From assembly GCF_000222685.1 (NCBI RefSeq), contig NZ_AFWJ01000001.1:62001-126000 (forward strand): a stretch of 64,000 nt of DNA, read 5' to 3'. This DNA is from Vibrio nigripulchritudo ATCC 27043 (GTDB lineage: Bacteria > Pseudomonadota > Gammaproteobacteria > Enterobacterales > Vibrionaceae). The notes beneath the pieces are model-generated. The model had not been told where the DNA came from. It ran no database searches and saw only the letters and a program-made list of their open reading frames with translations. This document shows, piece after piece, positions 12,066 through 21,843 of the stretch. Both the position numbers and the translations under genes were made by a program. How positions within the stretch are numbered: the stretch's first letter is position 1; every line of letters starts with the position of its first letter.

Positions 12066-12094
12066 TTGACACAAATCACAGTGATCACTAGAAT
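12066..12094 (+). promoter_or_regulatory. Probable carAB promoter P1 (sigma-70 type)
   Basis: TTGACA at 12066-12071 and TAGAAT at 12089-12094 are separated by exactly 17 bases, a near-consensus sigma-70 promoter. Transcription would begin near 12101, about 100 bases before carA. The spacer contains the 8-base palindrome GTGATCAC, which may bind a regulator. In E. coli the upstream carAB promoter is the pyrimidine-controlled one; that role here is inference. Confidence 0.7.
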
Positions 12095-12148
12095 ACCGCC
12101 AATTTGTCTGAATTCCCTGAAAACGCGTTTTTATCGCGAATACATGGT

Positions 12149-12171
12149 AGAATTTGCAATTAAATACACTA
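12149..12171 (+). promoter_or_regulatory. Candidate ArgR box with overlapping second carAB promoter -10
   Basis: TAGAAT at 12149-12154 could be the -10 of a promoter near carA, although no good -35 is visible. Positions 12154-12171 match the 18-base ARG box at 13 of 16 specified positions. A degenerate second half-site pair follows three bases later (12175-12191), one base short of the normal spacing. This resembles the arginine-repressed P2 of E. coli carAB. Confidence 0.4.
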
Positions 12172-12199
12172 ATTATGCATTTTTATTCTGGAGGTTGCC

Positions 12200-13339
12200 T
12201 TGAGTAAGTCAGCACTGTTAGTCCTAGAAGACGGGACTGTGTTCCATGGACAATCCATTGGAGCAGATGGCTCAGCTGTTGGTGAAGTCGTTTTTAACAC
12301 CTCGATGACGGGGTACCAAGAAATCCTCACCGATCCTTCCTATTCTCAACAAATCGTTACTCTTACTTATCCTCACATTGGCAATACCGGAACAAACTCC
12401 GAAGACGAAGAATCCTCTTCAATCCACGCACAAGGCCTTGTGATTCGCGATCTCCCTCTTATCGCTTCTAATTTCCGCAACGAACAGTCTCTTTCTGATT
12501 ACCTTAAGTCTCAAAACATCGTTGGCATCGCCGATATCGATACACGTAAGCTGACACGTCTACTTCGTGAGAAAGGCGCTCAGAACGGTTGTATTGTTGC
12601 TGGCAACAACCTTGATGAAGCTTTGGCTCTGGCAAAAGCAAAAGAATTCCCTGGCTTGAAAGGAATGGACCTTGCGAAAGAAGTTACTACAAAAGAAGCG
12701 TATCAATGGAAACAAGGCTCGTGGACGCTCGAGAGTGGTCTTCCAGAAGCGAAAGACGACAGTGAATTGCCATACCACGTTGTCGCTTACGACTTCGGTG
12801 CAAAACGCAACATCCTGCGCATGCTTGTTGACCGAGGCTGCCGCCTAACGGTTGTTCCTGCTGAAACATCTGCAGAAGAAGTTCTGGCACTTAACCCAGA
12901 TGGCGTTTTCCTGTCTAACGGTCCTGGTGACCCAGAGCCATGTACTTACGCTATCGAGGCGACCAAAGTGTTCCTTGAAAAGGGGCTTCCAATCTTCGGT
13001 ATCTGTCTTGGACACCAGATCCTGGCACTGGCATCTGGCGCTCAGACAGTGAAGATGAAGTTTGGTCACCACGGTGCTAACCACCCAGTAAAAGATCTTG
13101 ACCGCAACGTTGTGATGATTACCTCTCAGAACCACGGTTTTGCTGCGGATGAAGAGACATTGCCTGAGAACCTGCGTGCTACGCACAAGTCTCTGTTTGA
13201 CGGTTCTTTGCAAGGCATTCACCGTACCGATAAGCCAGCGTTCAGCTTCCAGGGTCACCCAGAAGCAAGCCCAGGTCCACACGACGCTGCGCCGCTATTT
13301 GACCACTTCATCGACCTTATTAAACAGCACTCAGCGTAA
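12200..13339 (+). CDS. carA: CarA, carbamoyl-phosphate synthase small subunit
   Basis: CarA is the glutamine amidotransferase subunit that supplies ammonia to CarB for carbamoyl phosphate, the precursor of arginine and pyrimidines. The 379-residue protein has the class I GATase triad region: GICLGHQ with the nucleophile Cys269, and [11 protein letters not shown] near residue 351. The start codon is TTG, chosen because CTGGAGG lies six bases upstream and the product starts MSKSALL; E. coli carA also starts with TTG. carB follows after 17 bases. Confidence 0.98.
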   Translation: MSKSALLVLEDGTVFHGQSIGADGSAVGEVVFNTSMTGYQEILTDPSYSQQIVTLTYPHIGNTGTNSEDEESSSIHAQGLVIRDLPLIASNFRNEQSLSDYLKSQNIVGIADIDTRKLTRLLREKGAQNGCIVAGNNLDEALALAKAKEFPGLKGMDLAKEVTTKEAYQWKQGSWTLESGLPEAKDDSELPYHVVAYDFGAKRNILRMLVDRGCRLTVVPAETSAEEVLALNPDGVFLSNGPGDPEPCTYAIEATKVFLEKGLPIFGICLGHQILALASGAQTVKMKFGHHGANHPVKDLDRNVVMITSQNHGFAADEETLPENLRATHKSLFDGSLQGIHRTDKPAFSFQGHPEASPGPHDAAPLFDHFIDLIKQHSA

Positions 13340-13356
13340 TTTGGAGTAGAGAGAAA

Positions 13357-16300
13357 ATGCCAAAACGTACTGACTTACAAAGTATTCTAATTCTGGGCGC
13401 TGGTCCTATTGTTATCGGTCAAGCGTGTGAGTTTGACTATTCTGGTGCTCAAGCGTGTAAAGCACTTCGCGAAGAAGGCTACCGCGTCATTCTGGTGAAC
13501 TCTAACCCAGCCACCATCATGACTGACCCAGAAATGGCAGATGCGACTTACATCGAGCCAATTCAATGGGAAGTGGTTCGTAAAATCATTGAAAAAGAGC
13601 GCCCGGACGCGGTTCTACCGACAATGGGTGGTCAGACTGCACTGAACTGTGCACTGGATCTTGAGAAGCACGGTGTGCTTGCTGAGTTTGGTGTAGAGAT
13701 GATCGGTGCAACGGCTGACGCTATCGACAAAGCAGAAGATCGTTCTCGTTTCGATAAGGCGATGAAGTCTATCGGTCTTGAGTGTCCACGCGCAGACACT
13801 GCAAAAACCATGGAAGAGGCTTACAAAGTACTCGATATGGTTGGCTTCCCTTGTATTATCCGCCCTTCATTCACCATGGGTGGTACAGGCGGCGGTATCG
13901 CATACAACAAAGAAGAATTCGAAGAAATCTGTCGTCGTGGTCTGGACTTGTCTCCAACCAACGAACTTCTGATTGACGAATCTCTGATCGGTTGGAAAGA
14001 GTACGAGATGGAAGTGGTTCGTGACAAAGCGGACAACTGTATCATCGTATGTTCAATCGAAAACTTCGACCCAATGGGTATTCACACCGGTGACTCTATC
14101 ACTGTCGCGCCAGCACAAACACTGACGGACAAAGAATACCAGCTAATGCGTAACGCATCTCTGGCGGTACTGCGTGAAATCGGTGTTGAAACGGGTGGTT
14201 CAAACGTACAGTTTGGTATTAACCCGAAAGATGGTCGTATGGTTATCATCGAGATGAACCCACGTGTATCTCGTTCATCTGCTCTTGCATCGAAGGCAAC
14301 AGGTTTCCCAATCGCGAAGATTGCAGCGAAACTGGCGGTTGGCTTCACTCTTGATGAGCTTCAGAACGACATCACTGGTGGTGCAACACCAGCATCTTTC
14401 GAACCAACCATCGACTACGTAGTGACTAAGATTCCTCGCTTTAACTTCGAGAAATTTGCTGGCGCGAACGACCGTCTGACGACTCAGATGAAGTCTGTGG
14501 GCGAGGTGATGGCGATTGGTCGTAACCAACAAGAATCACTGCAAAAAGCATTACGCGGTCTGGAAGTTGGCGTGAACGGTTTTGATGAAATGGTGGATCT
14601 GGACTCTCCTGATGCACTATCGAAAATCCGCCACGAGCTAAAAGAAGCGGGCGCAGAGCGTATCTGGTATGTGGCTGACGCATTCCGTGCCGGTCTGTCA
14701 GTTGACGGCGTATTCAACCTGACTCAAATTGACCGTTGGTTCCTGGTTCAAATCGAAGAGCTAGTTAACCTAGAAAACGAAGTGAAAGCTGGTGGCTTTG
14801 CAGGTCTGACTCAAGAAGTCCTAAGCAAGATGAAGCGCAAAGGCTTCTCTGATGCTCGCCTGTCTACGCTACTAGGTGTTTCTGAAAGCGAAATCCGTCG
14901 TCTGCGTGACCAGTATGATATCCACCCTGTTTACAAGCGTGTGGATACCTGTGCAGCGGAATTCTCTTCTGATACAGCTTACATGTACTCCTCATACGAT
15001 GACGAGTGTGAAGCGCAGCCAACAGATAAAGACAAGATCATGGTATTGGGCGGTGGTCCAAACCGTATCGGTCAAGGTATCGAGTTCGACTACTGCTGTG
15101 TACACGCATCACTAGCACTGCGTGAAGACGGTTACGAGACCATCATGGTGAACTGTAACCCTGAAACAGTTTCTACAGACTACGACACATCAGACCGTCT
15201 GTACTTCGAACCAGTTACTCTTGAAGATGTACTTTCTATCGTTCGCGTTGAGAAGCCAAAAGGCGTTATCGTGCAGTACGGCGGTCAGACTCCTCTGAAA
15301 CTGGCTCGTGCTCTTGAAGCAGCAGGTGTGCCAATCATCGGTACTAGCCCTGATGCAATCGACCGTGCAGAAGACCGTGAGCGTTTCCAGGCAGCAGTTG
15401 ACCGCCTAGGTTTGCTACAACCAGAAAACGCAACAGTAACTACGATTGACCAAGCGGTTGAGAAATCGAAAGAAATTGGCTTCCCTCTAGTTGTACGTCC
15501 TTCTTACGTATTGGGTGGTCGTGCGATGGAAATCGTATACGACGAGCAAGACCTGCGCCGTTACTTCAACGAAGCTGTGAGCGTATCTAACGAATCCCCT
15601 GTACTTCTGGACCGCTTCCTAGATGACGCAACAGAAGTTGATATCGATGCTATCTGTGACGGTGAACGCGTCGTTATCGGCGGCATTATGGAGCACATCG
15701 AGCAAGCGGGTGTTCACTCAGGTGACTCAGCATGTTCACTTCCTGCTTACACGCTAAGCCAGGAAATCCAGGATAAGATGCGTGAGCAAGTTGAAAAGCT
15801 GGCGTTTGAACTAGGTGTACGTGGTCTGATGAACACGCAGTTTGCGGTTAAAGACAACGAAGTTTACCTAATCGAAGTGAACCCACGTGCTGCACGTACT
15901 GTACCATTCGTATCGAAAGCGACGGGTGCACCGCTAGCGAAAATCGCTGCACGTGTTATGGCAGGTCAGTCTCTTGAGTCACAAGGCTTTACCAAAGAGA
16001 TCATTCCACCATACTACTCAGTGAAAGAAGTGGTTCTGCCATTCAACAAGTTCCCGGGCGTTGACCCACTGCTTGGCCCTGAAATGCGCTCAACTGGTGA
16101 AGTTATGGGTGTAGGTGCAACATTCGCAGAAGCTTATTCTAAAGCGGAGCTAGGCTGTGGCAATGTTTACCCAGAAGGTGGTCGTGCACTTCTGTCTGTT
16201 CGCGAAGGCGACAAGCAACGCGTTGTGGATCTAGCGTCTAAGCTGACTAAGCTGGGTTACCAACTGGACGCGACTCACGGTACAGCAGTTATCCTTGGTG

Positions 16301-16587
16301 AAGCGGGTATCAACCCACGCCTGGTAAACAAGGTACACGAAGGTCGTCCGCACATTCTTGACCGTATTAAGAACAACGAATACACCTACATCGTCAACAC
16401 GGCAGCTGGTCGTCAGGCGATTGAAGATTCGAAGGTTCTGCGTCGTGGTGCTCTGGCAGAAAAAGTGAACTACACAACAACGCTAAACGCAGCGTTTGCA
16501 ACTTGTATGGCTCACACTGCAGATGCGAAAACCAACGTTACTTCGGTTCAAGAACTGCACGCGAAAGTAAAAGAAAGCCTAGCTTAA
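13357..16587 (+). CDS. carB: CarB, carbamoyl-phosphate synthase large subunit
   Basis: CarB makes carbamoyl phosphate from bicarbonate, two ATP and ammonia channelled from CarA. The 1076-residue product has the duplicated ATP-grasp architecture: the first half (residues 1-400) with MGGTGGG near 173, an oligomerisation segment, the second half (about 555-935) opening with [20 protein letters not shown], and a C-terminal MGS-type allosteric domain that binds ornithine and UMP. It is co-transcribed with carA and ends at a strong terminator. Confidence 0.99.
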   Translation: MPKRTDLQSILILGAGPIVIGQACEFDYSGAQACKALREEGYRVILVNSNPATIMTDPEMADATYIEPIQWEVVRKIIEKERPDAVLPTMGGQTALNCALDLEKHGVLAEFGVEMIGATADAIDKAEDRSRFDKAMKSIGLECPRADTAKTMEEAYKVLDMVGFPCIIRPSFTMGGTGGGIAYNKEEFEEICRRGLDLSPTNELLIDESLIGWKEYEMEVVRDKADNCIIVCSIENFDPMGIHTGDSITVAPAQTLTDKEYQLMRNASLAVLREIGVETGGSNVQFGINPKDGRMVIIEMNPRVSRSSALASKATGFPIAKIAAKLAVGFTLDELQNDITGGATPASFEPTIDYVVTKIPRFNFEKFAGANDRLTTQMKSVGEVMAIGRNQQESLQKALRGLEVGVNGFDEMVDLDSPDALSKIRHELKEAGAERIWYVADAFRAGLSVDGVFNLTQIDRWFLVQIEELVNLENEVKAGGFAGLTQEVLSKMKRKGFSDARLSTLLGVSESEIRRLRDQYDIHPVYKRVDTCAAEFSSDTAYMYSSYDDECEAQPTDKDKIMVLGGGPNRIGQGIEFDYCCVHASLALREDGYETIMVNCNPETVSTDYDTSDRLYFEPVTLEDVLSIVRVEKPKGVIVQYGGQTPLKLARALEAAGVPIIGTSPDAIDRAEDRERFQAAVDRLGLLQPENATVTTIDQAVEKSKEIGFPLVVRPSYVLGGRAMEIVYDEQDLRRYFNEAVSVSNESPVLLDRFLDDATEVDIDAICDGERVVIGGIMEHIEQAGVHSGDSACSLPAYTLSQEIQDKMREQVEKLAFELGVRGLMNTQFAVKDNEVYLIEVNPRAARTVPFVSKATGAPLAKIAARVMAGQSLESQGFTKEIIPPYYSVKEVVLPFNKFPGVDPLLGPEMRSTGEVMGVGATFAEAYSKAELGCGNVYPEGGRALLSVREGDKQRVVDLASKLTKLGYQLDATHGTAVILGEAGINPRLVNKVHEGRPHILDRIKNNEYTYIVNTAAGRQAIEDSKVLRRGALAEKVNYTTTLNAAFATCMAHTADAKTNVTSVQELHAKVKESLA

Positions 16588-16609
16588 TAAGTTTACTTTC
16601 TAGAATACG

Positions 16610-16636
16610 AAAGCCCGCTCAATGAGCGGGCTTTTT
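16610..16636 (+). terminator. Rho-independent terminator after carB
   Basis: An 11-bp stem (AAAGCCCGCTC with GAGCGGGCTTT), a three-base loop and a T run, 22 bases after the carB stop and shortly before the end of the convergent minus-strand gene. Confidence 0.9.
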
Positions 16637-16653
16637 GTTATCTGTTCCTAAAT

Positions 16654-17115
16654 TTATCTTTGTTTCGTTAGCTCTTTGAGCCGTTTACGTTCTAATCGTC
16701 GATTGGTTTGGAGAACATAATAGAACTCGACAAAGTTTTTGTATGACTTTCCCCTTAATAAGAAAAAGCATAGAAGTGGAATTGCGACGTTAGACAAGGA
16801 TATGTATAGCCAGACAGGTCCTGTTTTGAATAAAACCAGAGCTGTAGCCAACTGGAAGTAACAGTTGTACATGTTAACCTGGCTAAAAAATTTCAACCCG
16901 TGGATTATCATCATTCCATTAGGGATACAGACGAGCATGATGGCTATGCCCATCATCACTACCCAGTAATAAAAATAGCCAAATCGTTCCCCGATGTTAA
17001 AAGTAGCTTCAATAAGCGACATCGTTAACGATCCACCAATGATAAGGAGTAGGATAACTGAAAGTGCGGAAGCTACACTCTTAATCGTCAGGTGGATATG
17101 TTTATCATCACTCAA
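16654..17115 (-). CDS. Small polytopic membrane protein, possible immunity protein
   Basis: The 153-residue product is not recognised. It has about four hydrophobic segments (residues about 12-32, 46-70, 82-100 and 104-120) and a strongly basic C-terminus, so it should sit in the inner membrane. It starts with TTG at 17115, overlapping the end of the upstream gene by 8 bases, with GAGGAA seven bases ahead. Tight coupling to a protein with a membrane-active-looking core suggests an immunity partner that blocks insertion or pore formation. This function is inference only. Confidence 0.6.
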   Translation of the reverse strand: MSDDKHIHLTIKSVASALSVILLLIIGGSLTMSLIEATFNIGERFGYFYYWVVMMGIAIMLVCIPNGMMIIHGLKFFSQVNMYNCYFQLATALVLFKTGPVWLYISLSNVAIPLLCFFLLRGKSYKNFVEFYYVLQTNRRLERKRLKELTKQR

Positions 17116-18025
17116 ACTTTAGTTCCTCATAGACACCAATCGCGAGCGCGTTAACTGTTCCCGAACTAGCACTGCCCGTAAAACTAATCGAAGCACCAAT
17201 CGCATCCTTTAGTTGTAACCTGATTGCTTTAGTGATTTCCATGTTAGAGTGTCTGCGCTTGACCAATCCAGCTTTAAGTAGTTGTTTATAAGCCTTATTT
17301 GAGACATTGTTAAGGTTTTGTCGAGAAATCTCTCTAGTTAATCTAGCTCTCTCCTGACGATTCAGACCTTTGAGCACTTCCATCGTTGACTTAGAGGTTG
17401 TACTCCTAAGATTGGCAACCATTTTTATCGTAAGAGCTCCAGAGGCAGCAACTCCACCTAGTGAAACCAAATCGAGTGCCTGCGCAGTATTCTGATACCA
17501 CTCTTGGCTGTCGAGCCAATCTAGTCCTTTAGGGTTCGTCATTTCTGCAATAAATCTACCTCCGCCAACGGCGCATTGTGCAGTTGATGCAACAGCAGCT
17601 GCATAACCAAGATACGTTACTGCGGCGCTAGTACCACCAGTAATTGGAATTGCAGCAGAGCTGCCAACCACAACAACCCAGCCAATCACAGCAGATACGC
17701 AACTTAGCCCCGCACCAACGGCTTCACCAACAAGTTTAGATTCTCGATTTGAAGACTTTATTTGGGTAGCAAATTGCTGAGGTGTGATTTGTTTTGGAGG
17801 TTCTCGAAGAATAATGTTTATTGGGTTAATTCTGCAGGTAGATTGAAACTTCCTTAATTCCACTACCGTAAAATTGCTATCAATGTAAACCACCCCCGCT
17901 CCAGATGTTTCGGGTATACGATCTATTTCTTTGAAGAGCTTTTTCTTGTTTAGTGTGTAATCCAGTTTAGCAAGAAGAGAGTCCTTTTTTATCTCCCTTA
18001 GAGGGCCTTTAATGAGTGATTGCAC
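17108..18025 (-). CDS. Unknown protein with glycine-rich hydrophobic core, possible membrane-acting effector
   Basis: The product (305 residues from GTG 18025) is not recognised with certainty. It has a soluble N-terminal part, a Gly/Ala-rich hydrophobic stretch at about residues 103-165 (for example VIGWVVVVGSSAAIPITGG), and a basic C-terminal half rich in Arg/Lys that ends with another small-residue hydrophobic segment. GTG is preferred because AAGGA lies seven bases upstream; the frame also opens at TTG 18052. I recall similar Vibrio proteins of uncertain annotation, but cannot verify this. No VgrG, PAAR or MIX sequence is present in the window. Confidence 0.6.
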   Translation of the reverse strand: MQSLIKGPLREIKKDSLLAKLDYTLNKKKLFKEIDRIPETSGAGVVYIDSNFTVVELRKFQSTCRINPINIILREPPKQITPQQFATQIKSSNRESKLVGEAVGAGLSCVSAVIGWVVVVGSSAAIPITGGTSAAVTYLGYAAAVASTAQCAVGGGRFIAEMTNPKGLDWLDSQEWYQNTAQALDLVSLGGVAASGALTIKMVANLRSTTSKSTMEVLKGLNRQERARLTREISRQNLNNVSNKAYKQLLKAGLVKRRHSNMEITKAIRLQLKDAIGASISFTGSASSGTVNALAIGVYEELKFE

Positions 18026-18170
18026 AATATTTTCCTTGTTGCATATTTGCAATTACAACTCAAAAAGATGTGTAAATTAAATGAGATACGGATTGTTTAG
18101 AGGTAGGTCAAAGTTTTAGATTTAAGGGGAAGAGAGTGCGCTCCACTAATGCAGAGCACACCATATCAAA

Positions 18171-19079
18171 TCAAAAACTTGAAGCCACTTGCGCTGCTAA
18201 CTTGGCGTTATTCAGGACAAGTTGGATGTTGGAAGCGAGGCTGTTGCCAGCGGTTTTTTCGGCGACTTTAGCGAGTAGGAAGGGCGTGGATTCTTTGCCT
18301 TTGATGCCCTTGCTGTCCATTTCTTCGATGGCGTGAGCAATCACTTCATCGATTTCAGCTTTGTTCATCGCGTATTGTTTGGGAATTGGGTTGGCGATGA
18401 CGGCACCTCCATTCAAACCGAGCTCCCATTTGGCTTTCAGGGCAATGGCGATTTGTTCTGGGGTATCTAAGGTGTAGTCGACGCCGAACTCACTTTCGCG
18501 GGTGTAAAATGCAGGAAGTGTGTCGGTTTGATAGCCAATGACAGGAACACCATGGGTTTCAAGGTATTCCAGAGTTAAGCCAATATCGAGAATAGACTTC
18601 GCGCCAGCACACACTACGGCAACATTTGTGTTAGCAAGCTCCTGAAGGTCGGCTGACACATCGAAACTGGTTTCAGCACCACGGTGAACACCGCCAATGC
18701 CACCTGTTGCGAACACTTTGATGCCTGCCATTGCCGCCAGAATCATAGTTGAGGCAACCGTGGTAGCGCCATCTGCTTTTTTAGCCACGATGAACGGAAT
18801 GTCTCGGCGACTGGTTTTAATCACATCTTGTCCGGCTTTGCCTAAGTACTCGATTTCTTCATGGCTCATGCCCACTTTCAGGCGACCTTGCAAAATCGCA
18901 ATAGTCGCTGGAATCGCGCCATTATCCCTTACGGTCTGTTCAACTTTCAGTGCCGTTTCTACATTTTGCGGGTAAGGCATACCGTGAGAGATGATGGTGG
19001 ATTCTAGAGCCACCACGGGTTTACCAGATTCGATTGCGTCAGCAACTTCAGGAGCAATATCCAAATACTGAGTTAACAT
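18171..19079 (-). CDS. psuG: PsuG, pseudouridine-5'-phosphate glycosidase
   Basis: PsuG reversibly cleaves the C-C glycosidic bond of pseudouridine 5'-phosphate to uracil and ribose 5-phosphate. The 302-residue product shows family motifs: ALESTIISHGMPYPQN near residue 24, RRDIPF, and FATGGIGGVHRGAE near residue 123. ATG at 19079 is chosen because AAAGGAGACGAA lies directly upstream; the reading frame extends nine codons further without support. It begins 10 bases after the stop of the upstream kinase gene, so the two are an operon for RNA-derived pseudouridine salvage. Confidence 0.95.
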   Translation of the reverse strand: MLTQYLDIAPEVADAIESGKPVVALESTIISHGMPYPQNVETALKVEQTVRDNGAIPATIAILQGRLKVGMSHEEIEYLGKAGQDVIKTSRRDIPFIVAKKADGATTVASTMILAAMAGIKVFATGGIGGVHRGAETSFDVSADLQELANTNVAVVCAGAKSILDIGLTLEYLETHGVPVIGYQTDTLPAFYTRESEFGVDYTLDTPEQIAIALKAKWELGLNGGAVIANPIPKQYAMNKAEIDEVIAHAIEEMDSKGIKGKESTPFLLAKVAEKTAGNSLASNIQLVLNNAKLAAQVASSF

Positions 19080-19089
19080 TTCGTCTCCT

Positions 19090-20181
19090 TTAACATTCAG
19101 CTTCATTCAAAACGCGCTTAACGGCATTTTCTGAGAAATTAGGGTTGATGGTGGCGACATCCGACAAGGCAACGCTGGCGGCTGCCATTGCAAATTCGCT
19201 GCTTCGCTCGACAGACCATTTATTGATATAGCTATGGACTAAGCCCGCTAAGAAAGCATCACCTGCACCATTGGCATTTTTAATGTCTGTACTCACAGTT
19301 GGAAAGTGTTGTGAGCCTTGAGCGTCTTTGTAAAAGACTCCTTCCTCTCCAAGACTCAAAAAGATGCGCTGCGTGCCCTGATTCAAAAACCAGTCGGCAA
19401 TTGTTTCGAGGTCATCGGCGTTGTGGTGTGGCAGATCTGAAAGGGATTGCGCTTCCTTGATATTGGGTTTGAGGGTATGAATATGAGAAAGATAAGGTTT
19501 GATTTTGACTGCTTTGGTGCTGGAAACCGTATCCACAAAAATCGGCTTATCCGCAAACTGGCTAAAAATGTATTCCAGTACCGACTCGCTCAGGTTGGTG
19601 TCAACGACGATCACTTCCGCGCGCTTTAGTACTTCAATATGCGGTTCCAGAGATTCGATGGTCAGCTTATCCAAAATCGACATATCCGATACAGCAACCT
19701 GCATGTCGCCATCTTCATTCAGCAGTGAAAGATAAGTGGAAGTAGTGCCATCGGAGAGCTTCATGACCGGAGATACATCGACGCCAGCCTGACGAGTTTT
19801 ATCAATGATGAGTTGACCGTAAGTGTCGTTTCCGACTACGGAAATGAGCCGGACTTCTGTGCCTAATCGGGCAATATTTTCAGCAATGTTTCTGCCTACC
19901 CCACCCGGTGAACATGAGACCACGCCAGGGTTGGAGTCCCCTTGGTGCATGGCTTGCTGTGGCTGACCTAAAATATCCATGTTGGCACCGCCAATCACGA
20001 CGGCATATTGAGACTCTGACAAAATGTACCCCTTCCCTAGGATGATGCCTTTGTTGGTCATATTCATGATATGACCCGCAACGGCACTTCGGCTGATCCC
20101 GAGTTTATCCGCGATATCCTGCTGCGGGATCATGGGATCTTGCTTAATCAGTTGAAAAATTTGTTGTTCGCGTTCTGTCAT
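19090..20181 (-). CDS. psuK: PfkB-family nucleoside/sugar kinase with N-terminal HTH (PsuK/YeiI-like)
   Basis: The 363-residue protein has a winged HTH at residues 1-55 (QQDIADKLGISRSAVAGHIMN) followed by a complete ribokinase fold: GGxN-type start IGGANMDILG near 64, GGVGRN near 93, and the C-terminal ATP/anion-hole motif NGAGDAFLAGL near 309. Next to psuG it would phosphorylate pseudouridine. E. coli PsuK lacks the HTH, while the neighbouring E. coli YeiI has this HTH-plus-kinase layout, so the exact substrate is not certain. The fused HTH hints at autoregulation; an inverted repeat lies directly upstream. Confidence 0.85.
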   Translation of the reverse strand: MTEREQQIFQLIKQDPMIPQQDIADKLGISRSAVAGHIMNMTNKGIILGKGYILSESQYAVVIGGANMDILGQPQQAMHQGDSNPGVVSCSPGGVGRNIAENIARLGTEVRLISVVGNDTYGQLIIDKTRQAGVDVSPVMKLSDGTTSTYLSLLNEDGDMQVAVSDMSILDKLTIESLEPHIEVLKRAEVIVVDTNLSESVLEYIFSQFADKPIFVDTVSSTKAVKIKPYLSHIHTLKPNIKEAQSLSDLPHHNADDLETIADWFLNQGTQRIFLSLGEEGVFYKDAQGSQHFPTVSTDIKNANGAGDAFLAGLVHSYINKWSVERSSEFAMAAASVALSDVATINPNFSENAVKRVLNEAEC

Positions 20182-20190
20182 ATAAAAAAA

Positions 20191-20225
20191 CCTAACAAAA
20201 GTTTGTTTGTCGAACTTTTGTTAGG
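20191..20225 (-). promoter_or_regulatory. 13-bp inverted repeat covering the psuK ribosome-binding site
   Basis: CCTAACAAAAGTT (20191-20203) and AACTTTTGTTAGG (20213-20225) form a perfect 13-bp stem with a 9-base loop. On the transcript the right arm ends in TTAGG, the only plausible Shine-Dalgarno sequence, nine bases before the ATG at 20181, and it is followed by seven T residues. It could act as a DNA operator for the kinase's HTH domain, an RNA structure that hides the ribosome-binding site, or an AT-rich terminator/attenuator. Confidence 0.65.
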
Positions 20226-20296
20226 TTGGTGTTTGAGCGAAAAAACGTCAATGATTTTGGTGAAGTGATTGTATGTTATGTGAGCGATAGCACCTA

Positions 20297-21745
20297 TTAG
20301 GTTATCTTTACGACATAGCTTTCACCGTCTTCGCTGGGTACAAAATCAACGAAATGATGAATGCTTTCTATGGCGTCTTCTTTGTAATGAGAAACAAAAA
20401 GAAGCTGACTAAGATTATGTTTTGCAATCAGTTCTAACGAATTCACTACTAAGCGTCTTCCTAGGAAATCCAAACCTTGATAAGGCTCATCGAGAATGAG
20501 AAGGGCGGGGCGCTTGATTAACGCTCTGGCAATCAACAATAAACGTTGTTGCCCGTATTCGAGCTCACGGAAAGGGTGATTGGCAATGTCACTCATGTGG
20601 AAAATGGCGAGCCACTCTTGCGCCATTTGAACTTGGGTTTTACTTGGTGCTTCATAAAGTCCAATGGAGTCATAAAAGCCAGACAAAACCACTTCGATGG
20701 CTTTGCAACTGACCCGATATTGCAAGTGAAGTGCAGAAGACACCATACCGATGTGTTTTTTGATGTCCCAAACCGTCTCGCCATTGCCGCGCTTCATATC
20801 AAACAGTCGGATATCGTTGCTGTAACATTGTGGGTGATCACCAAAGATAAGCCCCAGCAAAGTACTCTTTCCACACCCGTTAGGGCCTCGGATCTGCCAA
20901 TGCTGGTGGTGCCTGATTTGCCAGTTTACGCCAGAGAAGATTTTCTGATCCGTATACTCAACCTTGCCATCTGTCAGCTCCACCAGAGGATCAGAAAACT
21001 CTGTCTGATGCTGGTACTTGTTATACAGCGCAAGCACCTGCTCACTTTGTTTCTGGGTCTGCGCATTGATCTGATTGATGATGGGGTGCTGCCGCCATTC
21101 CGATTTAGTCAGTGTTTGCGTGAGTTTGCCATTATCAAATAGAGCGATGTGCTCTATCCATTCAGGCAGCTCGTTTTCACGTGAGACCAGAATGAGTAAC
21201 TGCATTTGCGCACTCAACGCTTCTAGAAAGGGAGCGAGGGCAGTTCGGTGGGCAATGTCTAACCCTGTATAGGGCTCGTCGAGAATCAGGAGGTCTGGTT
21301 TTTCCAGCACGGCTCTCGCCAGCATTAGACTACGGGTTTCTCCTGTTGAGAGCAGACGAAAACCACGATCCAGCAGATGCTCCAGATCGAGTTGCTGGAT
21401 GAGTTTTTCCACGTCTTCCTGATTGTTTTCATCGCTGAGAAGCAACTCGCGCACGGTTGAGCCATTGTCGAATCTGTCCATAAAGTCGGTGTCATCGTCG
21501 GCAAGTTCTTGCTCCAGAAGTGCTTGCTGCTGGCTGAGAGACACGTAAGCGATGCGAAGATCGGTTGCTTCACACTGCCCGCTTTTCAATTCAATGGATT
21601 GTGAAAGCACATGGTAAAGCTGCTCTCCGATGTCGCCTTTGGCGCAAAATATCCCCCAATTCTGATTCTCTTGGATTGTCCAGTTAGATATGGAAAGCGG
21701 GTGAGAACGGGTCTGGGTAACAACATCGGTGAATACAATGGGCAT
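20297..21745 (-). CDS. modF: ModF-like twin ATP-binding cassette protein
   Basis: The 482-residue soluble protein has two ABC ATPase domains and no membrane part. The C-terminal domain is intact: Walker A GPNGCGKST (about residue 278), signature-like ELEYGQQR, Walker B LLILDEP. The N-terminal domain keeps LSTGETR and LLILDEP, but the Walker A position reads FCAKGDIGEQL and lacks the GK(S/T) signature. ModF was described next to molybdate transport genes in E. coli, but no modABC lies here, so its role is open. ATG at 21745 has AAGGAAG upstream. Confidence 0.8.
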   Translation of the reverse strand: MPIVFTDVVTQTRSHPLSISNWTIQENQNWGIFCAKGDIGEQLYHVLSQSIELKSGQCEATDLRIAYVSLSQQQALLEQELADDDTDFMDRFDNGSTVRELLLSDENNQEDVEKLIQQLDLEHLLDRGFRLLSTGETRSLMLARAVLEKPDLLILDEPYTGLDIAHRTALAPFLEALSAQMQLLILVSRENELPEWIEHIALFDNGKLTQTLTKSEWRQHPIINQINAQTQKQSEQVLALYNKYQHQTEFSDPLVELTDGKVEYTDQKIFSGVNWQIRHHQHWQIRGPNGCGKSTLLGLIFGDHPQCYSNDIRLFDMKRGNGETVWDIKKHIGMVSSALHLQYRVSCKAIEVVLSGFYDSIGLYEAPSKTQVQMAQEWLAIFHMSDIANHPFRELEYGQQRLLLIARALIKRPALLILDEPYQGLDFLGRRLVVNSLELIAKHNLSQLLFVSHYKEDAIESIHHFVDFVPSEDGESYVVKIT

Positions 21746-21843
21746 ACGGCTTCCTTGCGTAACGTCTAATAACTGACTGCTTCTTTACAGAGTAAAAAAG
21801 CAGCAGGGAAAAGTAAATTAGACTTGGGTCGTGCTATGAGGTG

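Noticed and set aside
17108-18025. Calling the protein a MIX- or VgrG-linked type VI effector
   Set aside because: No MIX motif, PAAR or VgrG sequence is visible here; the effector idea rests only on protein architecture and gene pairing.
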